Source of the DNA: Congregibacter brevis | GTDB lineage: Bacteria > Pseudomonadota > Gammaproteobacteria > Pseudomonadales > Halieaceae | Assembly: GCF_045689245.1 (NCBI RefSeq) | Contig: NZ_CP136865.1 | Span: 1,178,001 to 1,242,000, forward strand | DNA: 64,000 bases | Direction: 5' to 3' | In this document: piece by piece, positions 18,236 through 28,523 of the stretch | Layout: each line of letters starts with the position of its first letter | Numbering within the stretch: the stretch's first letter is position 1 | Translations under genes and position numbers: made by a program | The notes under the pieces: model-generated | Databases searched by the model: none | Told to the model about the DNA's origin: nothing | What the model saw: only the letters and a program-made list of their open reading frames with translations

Positions 18236-18655
18236 TTGGCCAATCGTCGGGATAAGAAAGCCGGTAAATCTCAAGATAGTGAAGTCGACGCCCTCGGTGA
18301 GCTGCTATCCGCGGCGGGGATTTTGGGGGAGGATCGTGCGGGGGACCCGACACAGGAAGCGCGTTTGGGTGAGATTCTGGGCCACTATGACGCTGACATG
18401 CGCATTGCGCTTACGCAACGAGTGGTTTCAGATGAGAGCTTAAAGCCCATTAAAATCAAGCGCTTCTGCGAGGAACACGCTTTGACTGGGGCAGAAATAA
18501 AGGTTGTTGAGTCTCTCTGTTTGGGGCGCTCGATGGCCGAACACGCAGCAGAGCACTTCATTAGCCCCAATACTGCGCGCACACATCTTCAGCGCGTGCG
18601 CGAAAAAACGGGTATTAGCCGTCAGGCTGATATTGTCAGTACCGTCTTAGCTTAA
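18236..18655 (+). CDS. small orphan LuxR-type helix-turn-helix protein
   Basis: The C-terminal 65 residues are a LuxR/GerE helix-turn-helix (LTGAEIKVVESL, then SMAEHAAEHFISPNTARTHLQRVREKTG). The part before it, about 75 residues, matches nothing I recognise, and no receiver or autoinducer domain fits in it. The frame stays open far upstream, but that part would overlap the opposite-strand hydrolase. TTG at 18236, with GGGG five bases before it, is the most sensible start, giving about 139 residues. It may also be a 5'-truncated relic of a larger regulator. Its HTH is intact. Confidence 0.6.
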   Translation: MANRRDKKAGKSQDSEVDALGELLSAAGILGEDRAGDPTQEARLGEILGHYDADMRIALTQRVVSDESLKPIKIKRFCEEHALTGAEIKVVESLCLGRSMAEHAAEHFISPNTARTHLQRVREKTGISRQADIVSTVLA

Positions 18656-18673
18656 GCACCACCTTCTCTAAAT

Positions 18674-18691
18674 ATACGTCATTCGACGTAT
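18674..18691. promoter_or_regulatory. 7-base inverted repeat after the LuxR-type gene
   Basis: ATACGTC (18674-18680) and GACGTAT (18685-18691) flank a four-base loop 18 bases after the stop. No T run follows, so it is a weak terminator at best and could be a protein-binding site. Confidence 0.35.
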
Positions 18692-18742
18692 GGGCCTTCG
18701 GGCGTATCAGGAGCACTCTTTTGTCCAGTTAGTTGAATTCCT

Positions 18743-18774
18743 CGCAATGCGCATGAATCGGCTAGCGCATTGCG
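18743..18774. promoter_or_regulatory. 10-base perfect inverted repeat ahead of the five-gene exported operon
   Basis: CGCAATGCGC (18743-18752) and GCGCATTGCG (18765-18774) are perfect arms around a 12-base spacer. The repeat ends 33 bases before the ATG of the first gene of the 18.8-27.9 kb operon and has no T run. It is therefore more likely an operator or a leader hairpin than a terminator. Confidence 0.55.
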
Positions 18775-18807
18775 TGTAATGAAGCGCGCGATGGACAAGG
18801 AGCGCGC

Positions 18808-19629
18808 ATGCGATTTACGTCATTGCTTCTCAGTTGCCTCGTGTGGAGTACCTTACTCGTTCCACAAGAGAGTCCGGCGCAAGCTTCGGCCCCGCAGATG
18901 GACCGCTTTAGTGTCGATTGGGATTGGGGGGAGCGTTACTTCTCGCAGGAGTTCACCGTATCGCTTCGCCTCGTTAATGACTGCGATACGACGCAGATAG
19001 TAATCCTAGATACCAGCACTATCCCTTACTTAACGATGCGCAAAGTGCACAGCGTGTCGCGTCAATCGACAGAAGTCGTTCTTGGCAAAGTGAAACTTCC
19101 CGACCCCCCTAAGCCGCCACCGGTGCAACCGTTCAGCGGTCAGTGGTTCGGCTGGGTGGAGCCACCCGAGATCGGTCCTCAGCCCTTGGGTACCCCACCT
19201 CCGATCTTTCATCAGCCCAACTTTTCGCCTATTGAGGGCGTCGTGATCGCCACCCACGCTGCTGCACCTGATGGTGCAAATGCTGTTTGTAATCCCATGC
19301 GTACGCGCTACGAAGTAGCTGGGCACATGCATTGGGGTCCACCTGATCCGGAGGAGGAAGATACGGGTCCGAGCTCCTTAGCCAGTACGGATCCTTGCGT
19401 CGTTTGGTGGAACACCAGCGAAGAACCAGCCCAACGTCGAGGTGATTGTACGGCGGCTATGCAGCTACTTGCAGAGCGATTTCTAATCAAAGTCGTACCG
19501 GATTACTGGAGGAACGCACCGAAGGAGTGGAGCTGGTTAGAGGAGTTTGGAGGTGTTAGCGACAAGGATATAAACGAACTCTTGGCCATGAAGGCGAGGG
19601 CAAATCTCATCATGGGTACAGGATCGTGA
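18808..19629 (+). CDS. exported protein of unknown function, first gene of five-gene operon
   Basis: This 273-residue protein has a clear signal peptide (LLLSCLVWSTLLVPQESPAQA). The mature part starts with a beta-rich segment, WDWGERYFSQEFTVSLRLVNDC, and contains a Pro-rich middle (PDPPKPPPVQPF) and at least five Cys. A pair of Trp-rich patches (QWFGWVEPPE, CVVWWNTSEE) is followed by a helical C-terminus. I do not recognise the family. AAGGAG 7 bases before the ATG supports the start. Its stop overlaps the GTG start of the next gene in GTGA, so the two are translationally coupled. Confidence 0.75.
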   Translation: MRFTSLLLSCLVWSTLLVPQESPAQASAPQMDRFSVDWDWGERYFSQEFTVSLRLVNDCDTTQIVILDTSTIPYLTMRKVHSVSRQSTEVVLGKVKLPDPPKPPPVQPFSGQWFGWVEPPEIGPQPLGTPPPIFHQPNFSPIEGVVIATHAAAPDGANAVCNPMRTRYEVAGHMHWGPPDPEEEDTGPSSLASTDPCVVWWNTSEEPAQRRGDCTAAMQLLAERFLIKVVPDYWRNAPKEWSWLEEFGGVSDKDINELLAMKARANLIMGTGS

Positions 19630-22600
19630 AACGCCTAAATGCGGTGTTGGCTCTCCTGAGGCGACTTGCTTTGCTTGGTATTGTGGTCACCGCAGCTGTT
19701 GCGTTAGCCGAGCCCCAACAAGTTGACGAGAAAGCGATAGCGGCTGCCAACGAGGAGTTAGCGAAAGCTCAAGAGATATACAAAGCGCAGCTTGCGCCCC
19801 TTGAGGCGAATCTCTCCAACCACCAGAAGGCGATGGTGGATGCTCAGCAGTACAAGAAAGATTCCGACGCTGCATTGAAGGCCTACGAGAAGACTAAGAA
19901 GTGGTATCAGAAAGCCTTTGATGACGAGAAGACGGAGCTTCTCAAGTTGCAGAAAAAGGCAGCGGATGACCGCGTTAGCGAACTCTCCCAAAAAATAAAA
20001 TCTACAAAGCAATCTATAAAGACAACGGAAAAAGCGCGTGATAGCTACGTTGCATTTCACGAGCAAAAAAAACTCGAGGCCGATCCAGCCAAGGTTACTG
20101 CTGAGGCGGCCAAACGCGCCGCCAGGATCTCTGAGCTCAACAGTCAGTACTACACGCGTGTGGCCCAGAAAAAGGCTGGAGAGCGAGCGTTTGAAAACAA
20201 AATTGCCACGCTCGAAAAGCTAATTTTGGAGTCACAGCTGGCGGGTATGAGTGACGTTGCTGATGCCATAAAGAAAGATCAGCAGATCATTGTGGACGTG
20301 AAGTCGCAGTGGGAGAAAGGGCAAGACACAGCGATAGAAACCGCCCGGAAAGATCTTGACGCTCAGTATCGAGCGAATACGGAAGACTCGATTGGTCCAA
20401 CGCAATGGAGCGGTACGGTCCCTGCCGATGATCCATCGTTTATCGATCGGGAAGCAGTGACCGCCAGCGCCCTCACGGCGAGCAAAGTTGCCGGCAGCGC
20501 CCTAGCGAATACCCAGCAGGACATGAGCGTCACTGCCTTTGTCGAAGACTATGGCAATACCGCGCTTATTGATCCGAAAACGGGTAACTGGGATCCGGTT
20601 GGTGTTTCTCAGCGTTATGGCGCGTACGCCAAGGGGGTGGGTCGGGCGACTAAAGACTCTGTGGTTGATCTTGGGGTGATGGCCGTGGAGGTTGGCGAGA
20701 CCGCTGTTCAGGCTACGGAAAACGCCATTGGACAGTCTAACTTGCTCGGTCGCGACAAGATTGAAAAGGTCTATGAATTTGGTAACGCGGTGGTCGATCT
20801 TAGCGATGCTGATTCAGCAGAAGCCAAAGCTATTCGAGACAAGGTAGGAAAGACCGTCGTTAGCGGAGCCGAGAAGGGCAGTAGAGAGCTTGAGAAAACT
20901 GCAGCTCAAGGTAAAAAAGGTGTTCTCAAGATCACTGAAGGGGTGGGTTATGTGGCTGGCACGGTGGTCGACCCCGTGTTCAACGCCAAAGGCATAACCG
21001 GGGCGAAAAAGGCAGAAGCTGCCGCTGATCTCAAAAAGTTGGAGAACGCCGCAGAGGCCACTAGAGCGGAGCGGGCGGCTAACAAAGTGGATGACGCACG
21101 ACAGATTGATCCTTTGGATCGTATCGACGTCGATGAAATGGCGGCCCGTAGCGATGACACCTTTGGTACTAGCGCCGATGAATTTGCTTCCACGATGCGT
21201 GATGCGGGCTTAGAGCCGCAGCGCACGATTGAGTTAGATGGAAAGTCGTTCCACCTATCGCAACCCTTCGAAAGCGACGGCCGGACCTGGGTTATCGCAC
21301 TGGAAGAAACCCCCGACGGGAAAGTGATTCCAAGACAGTTTTACTTGAGTGGCGAACATGCTACTTGGCGAGCCGCTCCGGGTTTTGATGGCGCTGCGAT
21401 AATCAAGGGACCACGGGGCCCTGACGGCGCGTTCGTCAACGAAGGGATAACGGACATTGATGCCTACTTACAGGGCCCCTTGGATCAGCTGCGTTCGGAT
21501 TTCGGCGTCAGAGAAATTGATGCATTCGATGGTAAGAAGCTTACGACCAATGCCCTCGAATCCCCGGATGCCGGCGCCGTACCAAAAGCGCTAGATACCG
21601 ATGTTGCGAAGGTTACGAAGCCGCTCCCCCGCGAAGCCAATGGCAAACTTCCCGAGGGAATGAGGCCCGACTTCGACGCAGGAGTGGTAAGCGTCACTCG
21701 AGTTAACGATCACCCTCTCTACGGATCGTTCGAGCGAGTGGTGGTCTCGTCAAAGGATGGCAGCACCAACTGGATAGTGAATCGAACTGATAGCGGCGAT
21801 GTATGGGTGGGTGGTATGCAGGATGCGCGTTCGGGCATCACATCGCTTGGCACACGTAACGAGGGTTGGGACTTAGAAGGTCTTACCGCGCAACCGAAGA
21901 CGAAGTCGAAAGACGCTAAAAGCTACGTGGATGCTGAGGAGTGGAAAAACGACGTCAACCGATACATGGATTGGGAACTCAATCAGCGAAATCTTCCGCT
22001 CACCCCCAGCAAGGCTGATCCAGTGCGCGGCCCTCCCGCGCCTCCCGAGGGACCGCCCGTCGTCGTTCGACTCAATAATGGTAAGCCAACTGTCTTTGAA
22101 GCAGATGGCAGACAACTGGAGCTTGGAGAGAAGCTAGGCGAGGGGTCCGGTGCAGCGGTGTACGCTGTGAAGGGGCGTCCTGATCTGGTCATAAAAATAG
22201 GACGCCCTGGTGCGAATACGCGTCTCGACGACTTCGGTTCCAGTGTTATTCGCGAAGTTGATCCTCTGGGGACCGTCATACAGGTTCCAACCACTCACGG
22301 TCGACAAGCTATCGAGACAGGCCTCCTTCCAGGTGTTCTCGACGGAGAGTTTCTTGGCGGAGGAATAATATCGATAGTAGATCGTGCTCCTACGTCATTT
22401 GATAAGGCGCGTAAGACCGGCGATAGCCTCGCTGAAATGAGCGCAGGCAAGAAGCGGGCATATCGCAACGGGATGGCTGCGCTCAATGCGAAAGGATATG
22501 TGCTCTTGGACAATCACCCGGGTAACTATTCCTTCAAGAAAAAACCAGGCACTGAAGACGAATGGATTCTCGTCATCGTCGACGCGGAGACCATGACGCC

Positions 22601-23926
22601 TATGAAGTCTCCCGAGGCTGCCAAGGATTTGCAGAGGGCTTTGGATGATCCAAGCCGTTATGCCACTTCGCAAGGAACCCCTAGTGCAGACAATTGGAGC
22701 CAGAACGATTACGGACGCAGCATCCATCAAGAGGGCCTTGGGGATGAATTTGACGGCAAGGTTGACTGGGATCGTTGGACGAGAGAAACAGGAAGTCAGT
22801 ACACGTCTCTAGGCGGAAAAGAGGCAGCAACGCACTCTAGTGTCGTCAAGTTCAACCCGCGTAATGGCATAGATAATCCTGATGTTGCCATCCCTGATGA
22901 TTTTGTACCCGACAGGGTTCCTCGCTCCGCGCGAGAACTCGCGGTCGCTGAGCGAGATACTCAACTCGATAACTTCGAGGCGGGTTTGGACAAGCGTCGA
23001 AATCGCCTCGAAGTCGACGCGAACCCTTCGGATTTGCCCACAAAAGCAAGTATTGGCCAGCTTACGGCTCGCGGCGCGGATAAAGCGATTGATCAGGCCT
23101 CCGCTAGCGAAGAGTCTGCACCGGGCACGGGACTAGCCTCGGACTCAGATCCCCAGTCCGACGATGAATCAGTAAGCGACGCAGGAAATGACGAGGATCC
23201 TCTGATTCTCATCGGTGGGGGCTTGTCCATCGTCCCCACCCAGAGCTTTGCCTTTGGGAGGACCGTCTGGTCGGATAAAGACACCTGGATCGAACCCCAA
23301 GAAACCGTCCGGATTTCCTTGGGGGATGACACGGAGTTTGAGCTGGAGAGCGCGATCAGTCTGGACGGTACCAACGTTCATTCCCAATACGCGCTGCTGG
23401 GTGAAACTGTTACCGAGTCATCACTCCAGGTATCCGCACCGCCCCCACCTCCGCCTGCTCCTCCTGCGAGTACGCCTGTAGATCCCCCTGTCGAGGATAC
23501 CCCGCTGATTCTCATAGGACCTCAAAATCCCGTGGAAACGAGTCCTGTAACGGAGGAGCCGGTGGTAGTTGAAGATCAGCCACCGCCACCGACACCCCAA
23601 CCTGAGGAGAAGAAGGAGATCCGGATTGGTAGAGGTTCAGGTGGTGTCCTGCATAAAGGCGACTTCAGCGTTTCTTGCTACGTCTATGTCATCAGCGGTG
23701 ATGTTGCGGATGTGTCTGAGGCAACGATCGCAGCATCTGGCCCGGGGTCACCGAAGAGCTACGACGTGCCCGTAAGCGCTGGCTCGGAGTTTCGCATAGA
23801 GCATGAAATATATAGCTATGGCAGCTATCAGTTTGAAATCCAGGAAGTTCGTGATGAGCAGGGAGAGCCCATGCAAATTATTGGTAATCCAATTGGCAGC
23901 TACGATGTTGGCGCGGGAGAGAGAGC

Positions 23927-23936
<10 letters not shown>
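19626..23936 (+). CDS. 1436-residue exported protein with coiled coil and kinase-like domain
   Basis: The start is GTG inside GTGA. Order: signal peptide or N-terminal anchor (1-28); Lys/Glu-rich coiled coil (about 30-250); a helical Ala-rich part (270-480); an unrecognised alpha+beta part (500-790); a kinase-like domain (about 810-1010); an acidic stretch; Pro-rich linkers (PPPPPPAPPAS); and a C-terminal Cys-containing beta domain. The kinase-like part keeps the glycine loop GEGSGAAVY (from about 838), Lys857 in VIKIG, Asp962 and Asn967 in DNHPGN (spaced as in aminoglycoside-kinase loops) and Asp986 in VDAE. All catalytic positions are present although the protein looks exported, where ATP is scarce. 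The substrate is unknown. Confidence 0.75.
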
Positions 23937-25219
<1,283 letters not shown>

Positions 25220-25223
25220 CGTT

Positions 25224-25745
25224 ATGAATAACTTAAACTTTTACGTGCTCGGCACGCTACTGGTGGCGCTTACGCTGCCCGCTATGCAGGTGTCGGCGAA
25301 AGAGTTCCGCGCAATCAAGCCCATTAATACAGCCGCAGTAATTCCTGAGGGCGCCCAAGCTCCCGATGAGTTTAAACCGGTTGCGACGGAGCTGGTTGAC
25401 CAGGCGCTCGAGAAGCTCATGGAGTCCTGGGGATCGCCTCAAATGCAGGATTATCTGAGCAAGAACTTTTTCGACAAAGACCGGCTTACGGACGTTATCG
25501 ATACCTTGGTTCCTCGCGATGCGATCGTTCGCATTCTTTCTATTCAGGGTATTCAGACCGTCCAGCAATGGGAGGAACCGGCTCCCGGTGCCCCCGACCT
25601 AAGAATCAGAGTAAGTCGCGTGTCTGTGGTGGTTCGTACCCAGCTTGAATTCACGCGCCCGGATGGAGTGCTTGAAACAAAGCCTGGCACGACGGAATAC
25701 CTGCTTAAGTTTAAAGAACGCAGTGAACAGGAGAATAAGTCATGA
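25224..25745 (+). CDS. small exported protein of five-gene operon
   Basis: The 173-residue product starts at ATG 25224 with GAGGAG eight bases upstream; an ATG five codons earlier is less well placed. It has a signal peptide (VLGTLLVALTLPAMQVSA), then an alpha+beta periplasmic-looking protein with DQALEKLMESWGSP, LSKNFFDKDRL and a beta hairpin end (RIRVSRVSVVVRTQLEF). I do not recognise the family. It starts 4 bases after the previous stop and overlaps the next start as ATGA. That coupling and its size suggest an accessory or chaperone-like subunit of the outer-membrane protein that follows. Confidence 0.72.
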   Translation: MNNLNFYVLGTLLVALTLPAMQVSAKEFRAIKPINTAAVIPEGAQAPDEFKPVATELVDQALEKLMESWGSPQMQDYLSKNFFDKDRLTDVIDTLVPRDAIVRILSIQGIQTVQQWEEPAPGAPDLRIRVSRVSVVVRTQLEFTRPDGVLETKPGTTEYLLKFKERSEQENKS

Positions 25746-27922
25746 GTAGGTTTTGGTATTACTCAAGCGGTGTTCTTTTGGTTTGCTGCGCATCGGCTGT
25801 GCTCGCGCAAGATTGGATTTTCAGTGGGAGCAATAGCGCACGCAGCGAATACTACAACAGCGAGGGGAACCTCTCTGGGAGTCCCTATCAGCAGGAGGGT
25901 AGTCAGTCTTTTAACGAGTTCAACCTCAATTTTTCTAATCGCATATCTCCCTATCAGGATCTGAAGGGTCAAATCTATGGGGTGATTAACGATTCGAGCT
26001 ACCGATTCCCCGACACGGGGCTTCAAGCGGAGAGATTGAATCTACTCTATGAGAACGGTGCATCTGGCACTCCTTATCGCCTAGAGGGGGGGGACGTTTA
26101 TAGCTACCTGAGTTACCGCACGGTGCAGCGATCCCTAAAGGGTTTGCAGCTCGATCTGCAGCCGCGTTTCGACGGGGGTGGCAGAAAGCACTCCTTGCTG
26201 TTTTTTAGTGGAGCAAATCAGAACCGCTGGAACGACTTTGATTTCGGCGCCGACAATACGACGGGCGTTTCGTGGCTTGTAGAAGACGGCGCGCTGGGAA
26301 GTCTCAGTGTAAATGTGGTGTACAACGATGCCGAGGCGGCCTCTTCAGCGCAATTGGATCGACAGCAATGGATTACCAGTATTGCCGCCGATAGCAACTT
26401 CAATCTCGGGAGGCACAACATTAATGTTGAAGGGGAGATTGCCTACTTCGAGGGTGATCATCTTGGAGATTTTGATGCGCGGGGTGGCCAAGACCAAGGT
26501 GATGTTGGGGCTTTTGCTGAAGTTGTTGGACATGCCTATCAGCGTTTGGATTACCGTCTTCGAGTTGAGCAGTATGGCTATCACTACCGGCCGACTGCGG
26601 CGGTCGTCGTTAACGATCGCCGTTCCGGGGAGGCACATGCAGGTTGGCGCTTCTCAAATGGCTTGAGCGTTCGTGGTCGTTACCAGCGATACCAGGATCG
26701 ATTTGATTCGGTCAATCAACTCGATACCGATGTCGTAGGTATAGATGCTAGTGGCCAGTTGAGCTTTTTCGGCCTTTCGGCCGCGACAGGCAGGGTACGG
26801 GCTTATCGTGAAGAAACCGATGACGAATTTGGTGAGGTGAGTCGCAACAACAACGTGATCGATCTGAACATCAATATGCCACTCAAAGGCATCTATAACC
26901 TAACCGCAGATCTATCGTGGCGGGATCAGGAGAACGAAGTTGATCCCACTCTAGATGCCCTGACCACCGAGGCGGGCTTCGCGCTCAACCGAAGCTTTGG
27001 TAATCGAGAATTGCGCGGTTCCGTATCTCTGGGGATTTTATATCGAAACATTGATGGGGGTTTGCGCGAGGCCACAGAGTTCACCCCACGCCTTGCTGTC
27101 TCTTTGCGTGGTGGCGCCCATAACTTCCGTCTGAGTTATGACTATCTCGATCAGAATCGCGCGGGTAGCGCCGGCCCCGACCTCGCTACGGCAACCGCAG
27201 CATTGCACTACGATCTAAGTTGGAAGCAGCACGAGTTTGGCTTAGAGGCTAACTACTTCGATAGGGACGTCGATGTGGGCGTCGATACCTTGGCGTCGCG
27301 AGTGTCGATGTACTGGACCTGGCACTTCGACCGCAAAGATACGCGCTCTCTTGTTGGAGCTGGCGGAGTGCAGCTGTCTCCCTCCAGCGGTTTAGATTCC
27401 CGATTGCGCGTAGCATCGCCGGCGCTTATGGAGCAGCTAGCGCCAGGTCAGTGGCTCGATCAACTGAGCAGCAAGATGGTCGAGGCAAATGCGCCAATTC
27501 CGGCGATAGATCAGGATACTTTGATCTATGAGTTATCGGTCTTTGATCGTGTTGATCAGCGTCAGCGTTTGGCGGTCAGTTACCAAGCACAGCTCGTAGA
27601 TCGTGTTGCATTGATCGTTGATGTGGAAAGAGACGGAAGTCCCAGGCGCCTGGAGGAGCTTTACGAGCGAATGCTTGAGGACTTGATTCAGCAGTATGGT
27701 CGTCCTCAGAGGAGTTATTCCCAAGGTGATTTTGGCACTGCGCTGACGCTGGCACTGAACACCGATCGCTTTCAGCGTATTGTTGAATGGGACACCGTCT
27801 TTGGCGTGCTTCGCTACGGCATTCCAAGACGAATGGATGGGAATGTGCGCATCGAAGTACAGCACATGCCTCAGCGCCTGGCCTTTAGTGACACCTTCTG
27901 GAGTATGGAGCAGGTTCGCTGA
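25742..27922 (+). CDS. predicted outer-membrane beta-barrel with C-terminal globular domain
   Basis: The 726-residue product has a signal peptide ending at VLAQDW. About 500 residues of alternating amphipathic strands with aromatic girdles and polar turns follow (for example DYRLRVEQYGYHYRP, GLSVRGRYQRYQDRF, HNFRLSYDYLDQN), as in outer-membrane barrels. The last 170 or so residues form a separate alpha+beta domain (MEQLAPGQWLDQLSSK to the end). No TonB box, plug or POTRA domain was seen, so it is not a TonB receptor or a TpsB. It is coupled to the previous gene by ATGA and closes the operon. It is the likely surface pore or anchor of the system. Confidence 0.72.
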   Translation: MSRFWYYSSGVLLVCCASAVLAQDWIFSGSNSARSEYYNSEGNLSGSPYQQEGSQSFNEFNLNFSNRISPYQDLKGQIYGVINDSSYRFPDTGLQAERLNLLYENGASGTPYRLEGGDVYSYLSYRTVQRSLKGLQLDLQPRFDGGGRKHSLLFFSGANQNRWNDFDFGADNTTGVSWLVEDGALGSLSVNVVYNDAEAASSAQLDRQQWITSIAADSNFNLGRHNINVEGEIAYFEGDHLGDFDARGGQDQGDVGAFAEVVGHAYQRLDYRLRVEQYGYHYRPTAAVVVNDRRSGEAHAGWRFSNGLSVRGRYQRYQDRFDSVNQLDTDVVGIDASGQLSFFGLSAATGRVRAYREETDDEFGEVSRNNNVIDLNINMPLKGIYNLTADLSWRDQENEVDPTLDALTTEAGFALNRSFGNRELRGSVSLGILYRNIDGGLREATEFTPRLAVSLRGGAHNFRLSYDYLDQNRAGSAGPDLATATAALHYDLSWKQHEFGLEANYFDRDVDVGVDTLASRVSMYWTWHFDRKDTRSLVGAGGVQLSPSSGLDSRLRVASPALMEQLAPGQWLDQLSSKMVEANAPIPAIDQDTLIYELSVFDRVDQRQRLAVSYQAQLVDRVALIVDVERDGSPRRLEELYERMLEDLIQQYGRPQRSYSQGDFGTALTLALNTDRFQRIVEWDTVFGVLRYGIPRRMDGNVRIEVQHMPQRLAFSDTFWSMEQVR

Positions 27923-28094
27923 ATCACTGGCCGGTCAAGTTCAGCGCGAAGACGTATTCTCCTCATTCGAGTTCGTTTAGCTAAGAGCGCAACCGTCGGC
28001 AATCAAAAAAAGGGGAATCTAATTTCAGCCGCTCTCCGTAAATTCTTTATATACCTCGCGAATTGGACTCAAACTACGACCGGAGCAGTGAGCA

Positions 28095-28292
28095 ATGAAG
28101 ACCCGTAGCCAAAAAATAATCGACGGCGTTCTCGGAGATAACTCTCGACCGACAGATAACTCCCTTCGCGCAAAAGCTCTGCGACGCGCAATGGCGGGGC
28201 AGACACCTCGTACGCTCACTCCCTGGGAGTGGGAAGAGTGGTATGCCGCGAATGGTGAAAAAGTAGATTTTTCAAACACCGATAAGAAATAG
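28095..28292 (+). CDS. small conserved-looking protein, 65 residues
   Basis: This short basic protein has the C-terminal pattern LTPWEWEEWYAANGE. It resembles small gammaproteobacterial proteins that end in a Trp-rich helix, though I cannot name a family. ATG at 28095 is preceded by GGAG at good distance. There is no signal peptide or metal motif. It lies alone between the exported operon and the TonB receptor. The overlapping antisense frame is longer but lacks coding character. Confidence 0.55.
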   Translation: MKTRSQKIIDGVLGDNSRPTDNSLRAKALRRAMAGQTPRTLTPWEWEEWYAANGEKVDFSNTDKK

Positions 28293-28523
28293 CTGCCTTT
28301 TGATACCCAACTGGTCCGCAGGGTAACCACCCCTAGCATTATCGCTCTTCATCTCGGCATCTCCGCAGCCTATCTCTCCTTGACATAGCTCTCCCAGCTC
28401 GCGGGAAGTGCTTGTCATAAATTCGCCACGTAACGTTCATCGAATCGACACGTGTCGGTCACTTGCTTGTCATCGCCAGCCACTAGTTTTGCGTTTTCTC
28501 TTGCCACTCTTCAGGAAACGCTC

